Assembly (NCBI GenBank): GCA_026992215.1 | Contig: JALXAI010000206.1 | Span: forward strand, 1-21,881 | Direction: 5' to 3' | Origin: Desulfobacterales bacterium | GTDB taxonomy: Bacteria > Desulfobacterota > Syntrophobacteria > B119-G9 | DNA length: 21,881 nt | Shown: piece by piece, positions 15,864 to 21,881 of the stretch | Position numbering within the stretch: the first letter of the stretch is position 1 | Layout of the letters: the number at the start of each line of letters is the position of its first letter | The notes under the pieces: model-generated | Told to the model about the DNA's origin: nothing | What the model saw: only the letters and a program-made list of their open reading frames with translations | Database searches by the model: none | Program-made: the position numbers and the translations under genes

Positions 15864-16868
15864 TTATTTGGTTAAAAACCGGGCAAAAATAGCCGCCGCA
15901 AGTATCAACGTTGACGCTCCAAGCCACACGTAAACAGGTATGTTAAACTCTCTTACCACCGGGACAGAAAGGTTTAGTTCCCTTAAGGCGTCGTTGACCT
16001 CCGCCCTTGTTATAATAGTTCTCTGTTTCACATACCCGGCAAGCAGAGAGTAGTCGCAGATGAGATTTACCAATCGGGGGATTCCTCTGCTCGCCCTGTG
16101 GATAATCCGAATGGCGTCCTTTCGGAAGCAAACCTGTCCCCTGTTTCCCGCTACGCTTAGACGGTTGTCTATGTATTGGGATGTCTCATCAATTGTGAGG
16201 TGCTCTAGCTTGCACCGGATTGCGATTCTCTGGTTCAACTGACGAAGTTCCTTCCTTGATAGGATCTCTAAAAGTTCGGTCTGCCCGACAAGAACTATCT
16301 GGAGAAGTTTACTCTTGGATGTCTCAAGGTTAGACAGCAACCTTATATCTTCCAGGGTTTCTACCGGCAACGTTTGAGCGTCGTCTACAATTATGGTTGT
16401 TTTGCGATTTGATTGGGACAATAGGTAATTGTTCAAACAGTTTAGAAGGTCTTTTTTTGTTGCCTTCTCTGTATATTCGATTCCAAGGTCATCCAGGATA
16501 GAAGCTATGAGTTCTCTTCCGGAAACTGATGGGTTTATGAGATACGCGGTGTTCACCTTTTCTTTGAGTATGTTCAGGATTGATCGACAGAGGGTAGTCT
16601 TGCCGGTTCCAACTTCTCCGGTGATTAAAATGAAGCCATAGCCGGATTGGATACCGAAGAGAACCCTGTCGAGAACACTTTTATGAGTCTGGCTCAAGTA
16701 TAGGAAATCCGGATCGGGAGTTATAGAAAAGGGCTGTTCCCGCAGCTTGTAGAAGTTCAGGTAAAGACACTGCTCGGCAGCAAAGGCACAGTGTTCAAGT
16801 GCAGTCCTTTCCTGGCTTGCGGCAGAACCATCAAAAATACTTCTAACTCCTATAACATTGGCATCCAT
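15864..16868 (-). CDS. mshM: MshM/ExeA-type AAA ATPase
   Basis: A 334-residue ATPase of the ExeA/GspA family, which assists secretin assembly through peptidoglycan. FYKLREQPFSITPDPDFLYL (39-58) is the family opening; Walker A is GEVGTGKT (84-91), Walker B is TTIIVDDAQ (157-165), and the sensor/lid region includes VGQTELLEIL and LNQRIAIRCKLEHLT. A single membrane span lies near the C-terminus (about 311-330) with almost nothing after it, so the peptidoglycan-binding part found in ExeA is absent, as in MshM. There are 34 extra residues before the usual family start (at Cys34-Leu35); no alternative start codon lies close to that point, and AGAGGG precedes the ATG used here, so the extension seems real. 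First gene of the M-N-E-G operon. Confidence 0.88.
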   Translation of the reverse strand: MDANVIGVRSIFDGSAASQERTALEHCAFAAEQCLYLNFYKLREQPFSITPDPDFLYLSQTHKSVLDRVLFGIQSGYGFILITGEVGTGKTTLCRSILNILKEKVNTAYLINPSVSGRELIASILDDLGIEYTEKATKKDLLNCLNNYLLSQSNRKTTIIVDDAQTLPVETLEDIRLLSNLETSKSKLLQIVLVGQTELLEILSRKELRQLNQRIAIRCKLEHLTIDETSQYIDNRLSVAGNRGQVCFRKDAIRIIHRASRGIPRLVNLICDYSLLAGYVKQRTIITRAEVNDALRELNLSVPVVREFNIPVYVWLGASTLILAAAIFARFLTK

Positions 16869-16962
16869 GTTATCCCTCTATCCGTTTAGAGTAACCAGAA
16901 CCTTTTCGCGGTATGTCTTTGAATTGGGTAAAGCTCACTAATCTAACGGTAACACAGGCTTA

Positions 16963-16993
16963 TCGTTGCTAGCAAATAATTTTTATGCAACGA
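16963..16993. promoter_or_regulatory. Inverted repeat upstream of mshM, possible operator
   Basis: TCGTTGC (16963-16969) and GCAACGA (16987-16993) form a perfect 7-base inverted repeat around a 17-base A/T-rich spacer; a 10-base palindrome TTGCTAGCAA (16966-16975) overlaps its left arm. It lies about 95-125 bases upstream of the mshM start. The symmetry fits a dimeric regulator site or a bent promoter region. No regulator gene is next to it. Confidence 0.35.
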
Positions 16994-17254
16994 ATACAGT
17001 ATGTTACAGGAGAATAAGTGGGCCCAGTGTACTTCTTGATGAGCGGTGTCATTTTTGCTCGTCCGGGTACTCAACCTGGTACCGGTGGCTCGGCACCGCG
17101 ATGAAGTTTTTGGACACAGGGTTTCGGTACGGGAATAAAGAGACGGGGTGCATCGAGAAAAGGGGTTGCAGTAGAATTTGCCGGGTGTAGAGCGTGAAAT
17201 GTTTTTGCGGGAGGAGGTAACTATAAAATCCGGTAATCTTTGTAGGGAGATTTC

Positions 17255-17422
17255 TCATGATACCCTGGGGCAGATATCGGGGTTTGTACGATTCTGTTTT
17301 AGAGAAAAAACGCTTGCCACGGCGCGGTACGAGTTGTTTTCAATGAGTACTTCACCTCCTGCAGGTTTTCTATTTCTAGAGTGGAAAGGCAAGTTCCTCT
17401 TTCCGGGCTTAGCCTGTCTCAT
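17255..17422 (-). CDS. Possible 55-residue small protein
   Basis: A minus-strand frame starting MRQAKPGKRNLPFHS and ending NPDICPRVS, preceded by GAGGG six bases before the ATG. It lies between the DprA-like gene and mshM on their strand. The protein is basic and Asn-rich at its end, with no signal peptide, membrane span or known motif. A second strong Shine-Dalgarno-like sequence (AGGAGGTGA) occurs inside it, but no usual start codon follows at the right distance. Not recognised; could be a chance frame. Confidence 0.3.
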   Translation of the reverse strand: MRQAKPGKRNLPFHSRNRKPAGGEVLIENNSYRAVASVFSLKQNRTNPDICPRVS

Positions 17423-17520
17423 CAGATCCCTCGAGCCTATTTAATACAGGTGACTTTGCGGTTACAACAGCAAATCCTTGCGCATACGCTGCCCTGCAGT
17501 ACCGGGATCGTAAAAAACTG

Positions 17521-19032
17521 CTACTTCGTCACGTAAACCCTGTATGGGAATTGGCCGGCAATTTCTCGTGCTTCATCCCGCTTTTGCACTATCGCAATCA
17601 GGTCCTTGTGGTCTAATTTTTTAAATACCAGATTCCCCTTTATTCTCCATTCCTTTTCCTGCTTCCAGCTTTTCCCGGGTGGTTCGTGAAGCTGGAAAAG
17701 ATACCGCCTGTTTTCGGGAAGTTCGTGATAATGCTCATCCCTTGCGTAGATAACCGGTCTGGCTCCTGCCCGTATCAACTTTTCTTTTGGGAATGCAATC
17801 CCGTACGGTTCAAAGGTCCATCTGATTAAGGCCTTGTTCCAACCGGTGATTTTTAAAATTTCATTGGGAGGACATTCGGTGAATGAAACTACCGGTATGC
17901 CGCCCCTGTACATCTTGCCGCCGGCTCGGATAGTGCCTTCTCGAAGGATACGTTTCAAGGTTTCGAAGGCGGAATGAAAGGCACCCGGAAGGTTTTCTAC
18001 AAGCGAATTCAGGTATTCGAAGTATGTTTGCCCGGGCCATGGACCGGGACATCGCCTGGTATAATGAACAAGGTAATTCTCTGGGAACACGTCAAGGATT
18101 TGGGAAGAGAGACCGCATTTTCTCGGAGCATTTTTCAGATTTTTTTGATCGTGGTCAGGTTCTGCGGTTTTTACGGGTGTTACTTTTTTGCGTTGTTTAT
18201 TCAGTATCTCCTGGTTTCCATCTGTTAGATGGTCAAAATTCATCGGGACGAACACAATTATGTTTTTATCGTTTTGGATAGCATCAAGGACGAGGGAAAA
18301 CATGTTTCCCGATTTTCGAATGGCTGCAACGGCTATGGTTTCTGCAATGGCCGTTATTATTTTATCTCTGAGTACCATCCTGGCCTTCCTGTGAATCGCT
18401 GCGTTGGGAGGAAAAGGTGAAAAGGCAAGTGTTTTCCCCTGCGCCAACAGCTTGCCATAGCGATTAAAGAAATTCTTTCTGGCAGATTGGGAGAGCATCG
18501 AGGGCAGGGCGTGGCCCAGTACGAGTATCAAGGGGTGTTTTTTTGACCATGCGCTGTAAGTTACGATGTCGTAACCTGGTGTTCCAATACTCGATACAAT
18601 TGAAAAACCCTGTTTCATCAATTTGTTTAACAGGATTAACGTGCCTTTGAACCACGTGTCACGGGGATTAATCAATCTGGGTTTCCTGGAATTCAACACG
18701 CATGCAAGGGGTGTTTCAAGAATTTCAGTATTTCCAATAGCGAAAAAAAAGGGAGGTATTTGAGCGTTATGGTTGAGTGGCAGTTTCAAAGCCGAAACTG
18801 GTATGGGGAAAATGCCCTCTGATAGGTACTTCTCAACTTGTTTCTCCAGGGTTTTTTTCGTGGATTCTTGCTTTATTCGACCTTCGGCTGATGCAGTATC
18901 GTCACCAATACCTGCAAGATGGCCTTCCAGGGCCCTGCAGTATTCCTCCCACGATCCTTTTTCTTCGGCAAGTGCTAATGCATTGAACATTAAGTATCGT
19001 TTGAATTGCTGCGTAAAACAACGTTTATGCAT
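17521..19032 (-). CDS. DprA/SLOG-like domain fused to AbiGi/ART-like C-terminal domain
   Basis: A 503-residue protein of two halves. Residues about 94-264 follow the order of DprA/SMF Rossmann motifs: ACVLNSRKPR (110-119), GFSIVSSIGTPGYDIVTYSA (142-161), LILVLGHAL, LAFSPFPPN, RDKIITAIAETIAVAAIRKSGNM (split around 222-244) and NIIVFVP. Glycines and the His of true DprA are changed, so DNA-uptake function is doubtful; a SLOG-type nucleotide-sensing role is possible. After a charged linker (about 275-310), residues 318-503 show VHYT (322-325), PVVSFTE (380-386), YGIAFPKEK (410-418), PVIYA (426-430) and EKEWRI (459-464). This pattern resembles AbiGi and DUF2971-like families and, more distantly, ADP-ribosyltransferases. 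The start overlaps the preceding gene by eight bases, showing coupling. The function is not known. Confidence 0.65.
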   Translation of the reverse strand: MHKRCFTQQFKRYLMFNALALAEEKGSWEEYCRALEGHLAGIGDDTASAEGRIKQESTKKTLEKQVEKYLSEGIFPIPVSALKLPLNHNAQIPPFFFAIGNTEILETPLACVLNSRKPRLINPRDTWFKGTLILLNKLMKQGFSIVSSIGTPGYDIVTYSAWSKKHPLILVLGHALPSMLSQSARKNFFNRYGKLLAQGKTLAFSPFPPNAAIHRKARMVLRDKIITAIAETIAVAAIRKSGNMFSLVLDAIQNDKNIIVFVPMNFDHLTDGNQEILNKQRKKVTPVKTAEPDHDQKNLKNAPRKCGLSSQILDVFPENYLVHYTRRCPGPWPGQTYFEYLNSLVENLPGAFHSAFETLKRILREGTIRAGGKMYRGGIPVVSFTECPPNEILKITGWNKALIRWTFEPYGIAFPKEKLIRAGARPVIYARDEHYHELPENRRYLFQLHEPPGKSWKQEKEWRIKGNLVFKKLDHKDLIAIVQKRDEAREIAGQFPYRVYVTK

Positions 19033-20314
19033 CTCTTTCAGCTCTCAGAACGCTAACAAGAAGTTCGTCCAGGACAGATATAAGTTCCCGGTAATGACCG
19101 CCGAAAGACATCTTGTCACCGAAAAGCTTGTCTCGAAGCAGCCTCACCTCTTCGCTGGGACTTGACAGTTTGCACAGGGGGCCCGGAGACTTTTCTGATA
19201 CGAATCGTTCTTTTCCAAGTAAAACAGCTGCCTCATTCGTGAAACTTTCAAGCATGGCTTCGAATTTGAAAAATTTATTTTTCCAGTCTCCTGTGCACAC
19301 ATTCAGGTGCTGCTCTGGCTTTTCGAGAATTCGTCTCGTAAGTTCCCCGCTCATGACAAGCAAAGTGGTGTATTCAAGGCCTCTCAGACCACGTTTCCAT
19401 TGAAGAAGCCAAGGTGTTCGCCAGCTCCAGAATAAGTTTCTGTATCCGAAGTTGTAGAACTCGGACGTTCGGTGCTTTATCCTGAGAGCGGCTTTTATTA
19501 TCCCGATGTCGGTTCTGGCAGAATCCGGCGGTCGTGGTGGGGAAACGGCTTCATCGAAGAGTTCCGGTGGGTCGGCAGGTGAGTTGCAAAGATAGAGGCA
19601 AAGATTTTTCAGGGCTGCCTGTGAGTTACGATGGTCTGGTGTGTCGAGATGAACATATGAAAGAACAACCCGTCCCCTGCCACATCTTCCTTCGACGATG
19701 GCAGGTTCTCCCCACAGAATTTCAGGGTCTAAATTTATCCCGTAAACCGATTCCCATTCTTCCCACTCAATTCCCCACAATTTTATGTCATCAACGGAGA
19801 GATCTGATACCCGGAAGTCGGTAAACGAATCTTCGTAGGATGCGACGGGTGTCACACCGGATGCGTCGCTTAGTTCGAACTGGGATGGCCACCATACGTA
19901 GAAGTCGGCCGGTGAGTTTATATTGTGCCACAGGGGGTGATCCGGAGCGGCTCGAGTTAAAAGTACGCCTCCACTGAAGTTTACAAGCCTGTTTCTTGCG
20001 TCCTTTCTTGTCACCGGTAGGAGTGAAAGCCCGTGATTTACATCGAGCCCCAATCCTGCGCCACCGCAAAAGCCCAGAAAGCTCCCGCCGGATTCCACGA
20101 AGTGCTTAAGCTTTTTCCGTCCGTCTTCACCCAGGGCTTTCCCCTTCTGAGCGGCCCATCCTCCGGGGACAATCACGAGGTCGTAGTGATCGAGGATCCC
20201 GGTGGGGATCTCCGAGGAAAGGATAATCTCAAAAGGAATGCAGGCCGATTTACACGACCAGTAAGTTATTAGTCCCCAGAGGTATGATTCATCCCACAAA
20301 ACTGCTATCTTCAT
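19025..20314 (-). CDS. BPL_N / class I glutamine-amidotransferase-like protein
   Basis: A 429-residue cytosolic protein. The first 240 residues match the BPL_N (biotin-protein-ligase N-terminal) branch of the GATase-1-like fold: MKIAVLWDESYLWG, DLVIVPGGWAAQKG (46-59) and the nucleophile elbow SFLGFCGGAGLGL (78-90) with Cys83. ProGlyGly at 50-52 and the fragment RCGRGRVVLSYVHLDTPDHR (about 211-230), like the His-containing end of such domains, also fit. No biotin-ligase catalytic domain follows; instead the last 180 residues are mostly helical (from about 265) and not recognised. It starts five bases after the zinc-ribbon gene and overlaps the DprA-like gene by eight bases, so the three are probably made together. 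Substrate unknown; amidotransferase, peptidase or hydrolase chemistry are all possible for this fold. Confidence 0.72.
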   Translation of the reverse strand: MKIAVLWDESYLWGLITYWSCKSACIPFEIILSSEIPTGILDHYDLVIVPGGWAAQKGKALGEDGRKKLKHFVESGGSFLGFCGGAGLGLDVNHGLSLLPVTRKDARNRLVNFSGGVLLTRAAPDHPLWHNINSPADFYVWWPSQFELSDASGVTPVASYEDSFTDFRVSDLSVDDIKLWGIEWEEWESVYGINLDPEILWGEPAIVEGRCGRGRVVLSYVHLDTPDHRNSQAALKNLCLYLCNSPADPPELFDEAVSPPRPPDSARTDIGIIKAALRIKHRTSEFYNFGYRNLFWSWRTPWLLQWKRGLRGLEYTTLLVMSGELTRRILEKPEQHLNVCTGDWKNKFFKFEAMLESFTNEAAVLLGKERFVSEKSPGPLCKLSSPSEEVRLLRDKLFGDKMSFGGHYRELISVLDELLVSVLRAERDA

Positions 20315-20319
20315 ATTTT

Positions 20320-20505
20320 TCAGAAAGGCCTGATGGCGCCACAGTCAGGGCATTGCCACGTAATTCCGTTACAGGTCATGCCCCACATGTTTTCATCCAT
20401 GCATATGGAACAAATCCGGAAACCACAGGGGCACGTCCAGCAAAAAAGAACCTTTTGACCGCAACAGCAGCACACGTATTCTTTCTTTCGCTTTTTTCTG
20501 CTCAT
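20320..20505 (-). CDS. Small Cys-rich zinc-ribbon protein
   Basis: A 61-residue protein with a basic start (MSRKKRKKEY) and 12 cysteines, including a run of four (VCCCCGQ), FCWTCPCGF, ICSICM, MTCNG and WQCPDCGAIRPF at the end. The CxxC pairs suggest two or three zinc (or possibly iron-sulfur) sites. No enzyme domain is present. It is the first gene of the minus-strand trio with the BPL_N-like and DprA-like genes; only five bases separate it from the next. I believe similar short proteins occur in other Desulfobacterota, but I cannot check this here. A role as a nucleic-acid- or protein-binding adaptor is inference. The ribosome-binding site is weak. Confidence 0.8.
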   Translation of the reverse strand: MSRKKRKKEYVCCCCGQKVLFCWTCPCGFRICSICMDENMWGMTCNGITWQCPDCGAIRPF

Positions 20506-20539
20506 AACTGATGAATTTCTCAGGTTATTTTCTTATCCC

Positions 20540-20568
20540 TTGCAACTTCGTCTACTAGATACTATAAA
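20540..20568 (+). promoter_or_regulatory. Sigma-70-type promoter for the siroheme decarboxylase gene
   Basis: TTGCAA (20540-20545) and TATAAA (20563-20568) are separated by exactly 17 bases and match the -35 and -10 consensus at four and five positions. Transcription would start near 20575, giving a leader of about 44 bases. The same A/T-rich -10 region reads TATAGT on the other strand and could serve the divergent zinc-ribbon operon. Confidence 0.6.
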
Positions 20569-20618
20569 AGAGTACCCGGACATCAGAATAGAGGAAAAGG
20601 AACGTATTGTAAATACAC

Positions 20619-21629
20619 ATGGCCGAAGATAAATTCTCCTTTACATATGAACAAAAGAAGGTTCTGGACCTGGTTCAGCGGAGGTTCCCGCTGGAACAAA
20701 GACCATACAAAAGGCTGGGAGATTTGATCGGGATATCCGAAGATCAGATTCGGAAACACATTCTGGAATTGAAACAACAACGCATTATAAGGCAGATAAG
20801 TGCTATTTTTAACACTTCTGCCCTGGGATATAAAACCAGCCTTGTGGCCATGAAAGTGCCGATGGAGGAGGTGGATGAGGTTGCGCGGGTGATAAACAAG
20901 TATCCGGGTGTGAGTCACAACTATTTAAGACCGGGAACATACAACCTGTGGTTCACTATAGCAGTTCCCCCGGATCAATCTCTTGAAGCCGTTGTAGAGA
21001 AACTGCGAAAAAAGTCAGGGTCTTATCCGGCCATTATACTCCCCGCGTTAAAAAAATATAAGCTTGCCATGGTGCTGGATGTGATAGGGGATGATAACGA
21101 GCTTGAAGATGAAGAGCTCGAGGTTCCTGATATCACACCGAAGAAGTCCTTTGAACCTACCGAAAAAAACATTAGAATTGTGCGTTGTGTACAGGAAGAT
21201 TTGCCACTGGATTCAAGGCCTTTCGCGGTGTGGGCAGAACAACTGGGGGTAACGGAGGAGTTCCTTCTGGGATGGTTGATCTCGAAAGATAAGGGAGGAG
21301 TAATAAGGCGTTTTGCGGCGGTGCTGGATCACAGACGGGCAGGCTTTACCGCGAATGGTATGATTCTTTGGCATTGCAAGGAAGACGAGCTGGACTGCCT
21401 TGGCGAGTACCTGGCAAGGCAACCCGAAGTGACCCACTGTTATCATAGACCCGCTCATCCGGATTGGCCCTATAACCTGTATGCCATGGTTCATGGAAGA
21501 ACAAGGGACGAGTGCCTGAAAATCGCTTCAAAACTGGCCAGCTTTCCGCCCCTAAAGGACTACAAAGTTCTTTTCAGTACCAGGGAATTTAAGAAAATCC
21601 GTCTGAAATTGTTCTGGGACATAAACTGA
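20619..21629 (+). CDS. ahbAB: Siroheme decarboxylase, AhbA-AhbB fusion
   Basis: A 336-residue protein that joins two AsnC/Lrp-like units. Residues 9-155 match AhbA: RRFPLEQRPYKRLGDLIGIS (21-40), RIIRQISAIFNTSALGYKTS (55-74) and GVSHNYLRPGTYNLWFT (97-113). Residues 180-336 match AhbB: LPLDSRPFAVWAEQLGVTEE (195-214), GVIRRFAAVLDHRRAGF (227-243) and EVTHCYHRPAHPDWPYNLYA (270-289). An acidic linker (about 157-172) separates them. AhbA and AhbB together decarboxylate siroheme to 12,18-didecarboxysiroheme in the alternative heme route of sulfate reducers and archaea; both halves keep their helix-turn-helix, although the family is enzymatic. The pathway's radical SAM enzymes AhbC and AhbD are not in the window. 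An in-frame stop three codons upstream fixes the ATG; the purine-rich GAGGAAAAGG is unusually far away, about 18 bases. Confidence 0.92.
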   Translation: MAEDKFSFTYEQKKVLDLVQRRFPLEQRPYKRLGDLIGISEDQIRKHILELKQQRIIRQISAIFNTSALGYKTSLVAMKVPMEEVDEVARVINKYPGVSHNYLRPGTYNLWFTIAVPPDQSLEAVVEKLRKKSGSYPAIILPALKKYKLAMVLDVIGDDNELEDEELEVPDITPKKSFEPTEKNIRIVRCVQEDLPLDSRPFAVWAEQLGVTEEFLLGWLISKDKGGVIRRFAAVLDHRRAGFTANGMILWHCKEDELDCLGEYLARQPEVTHCYHRPAHPDWPYNLYAMVHGRTRDECLKIASKLASFPPLKDYKVLFSTREFKKIRLKLFWDIN

Positions 21630-21881
21630 ATCAACATGCTGCCAACGACGTGTTGCAGGTCAACCGTCATTTGAAAATCATTCTTGAAATCATGTGCTTA
21701 TAAGGGTTGCTATTCAGGCACCCGAAAACGCAAGAATATTTCCCCTAAAACACGTAACGCTTGTGCATATCTTGTTTTCATGCAGAGAATTGTCCGTTGG
21801 GCTGCCAGAGCCCGGTTCAATGATCCGCCGGAGATGGTGCCATATGGTCAATTATAGGCGGATTTTCAACCCTCCGGAGAT
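21630..21881. other. Gene-free end of the window
   Basis: No coding frame of note was found in these 252 bases. A CAACA/TGTTG stem (about 21632-21655) follows the siroheme decarboxylase stop, without a T-tract, and may help end transcription. The octamer CCGGAGAT occurs twice near the end (about 21828 and 21874). Confidence 0.4.

Larger units (their letters stand above)
16869..17520. other. 652-base region without a confident gene, upstream of mshM
   Basis: This is the longest gene-free stretch of the window. It must hold the promoter of the mshM-N-E-G operon, though no clear sigma-70 or sigma-54 element was found on the minus strand. It contains the inverted repeat at 16963-16993, two alternative hairpins at 17063-17098 (GGTAC/GTACC and CGGTG/CACCG sharing bases) and a possible 55-codon gene at 17255-17422. 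No tRNA, terminator with T-tract or known riboswitch was recognised. Confidence 0.5.

Noticed and set aside
17178..17444. 88-codon plus-strand frame in the region upstream of mshM
   Set aside because: TTG start without a proper ribosome-binding site and no recognised motif; the strong GGAGGAGG inside it is not followed by a usable start codon.
17521..19032. Simple annotation as DNA-processing protein DprA
   Set aside because: The conserved glycines and His of the DprA nucleotide/DNA site are altered, and half the protein belongs to another domain type, so a competence role is not supported.
20619..21629. Lrp/AsnC transcription regulator
   Set aside because: Helix-turn-helix and AsnC-like folds are present, but the paired RRFPL/RPY and GVSHNYLRPGTYNLWFT-type motifs in both halves are those of siroheme decarboxylase.

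Overview
The window looks like chromosomal DNA of a Gram-negative anaerobe, most likely a sulfate-reducing or syntrophic member of the Desulfobacterota. Two things point there: a fused AhbA-AhbB siroheme decarboxylase (alternative heme pathway) and the mix of MSHA-type pilus genes with an outer-membrane secretin. This is inferred from gene content; no rRNA, tRNA, CRISPR array or insertion sequence was seen.

Layout. (a) 2-1294: 3' part of a fatty-acyl-CoA ligase/AMP-binding enzyme. (b) 1495-3003, minus strand: a compact yggT - divIVA-like - CBS-pair operon. (c) 3345-10515, plus strand: pilT, a PilM-PilN-like (MshI/GspL) fusion, PilO/MshJ-like, PilP/GspC-like, an MshL/PilQ secretin lipoprotein, then a gene-free leader with a good sigma-54 promoter candidate, then two prepilins. 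(d) 10512-11273, minus strand: RluA-family pseudouridine synthase whose stop codon overlaps that of the second prepilin. (e) 11457-16868, minus strand: mshG, mshE, mshN, mshM (transcribed M-N-E-G as in Vibrio MSHA loci). (f) 17521-20505, minus strand: a three-gene cluster of a Cys-rich zinc-ribbon protein, a BPL_N/glutamine-amidotransferase-like protein, and a 503-residue protein that joins a degenerate DprA/SLOG-type Rossmann domain to a C-terminal domain resembling AbiGi/ADP-ribosyltransferase-like families. (g) 20619-21629, plus strand: fused siroheme decarboxylase.

How the genes work together. Regions (c) and (e) are two convergent arms of one MSHA-like type IV pilus or pseudopilus machine: assembly ATPase with a c-di-GMP-type N-domain (MshE), platform (MshG), retraction ATPase (PilT), alignment complex (MshI/J/K), secretin (MshL) with its helpers (MshM, MshN), and two pilin subunits. 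The pilin pair appears to have its own sigma-54 promoter and a structured 5' leader. Prepilin peptidase and further minor pilins are not in the window.

The most novel-looking parts are region (f), which has the build of an uncharacterised nucleotide-sensing or defence-like cassette, and the structured RNA leader at 8780-8911. Both are inferences from sequence reading; no searches or folding calculations were run.
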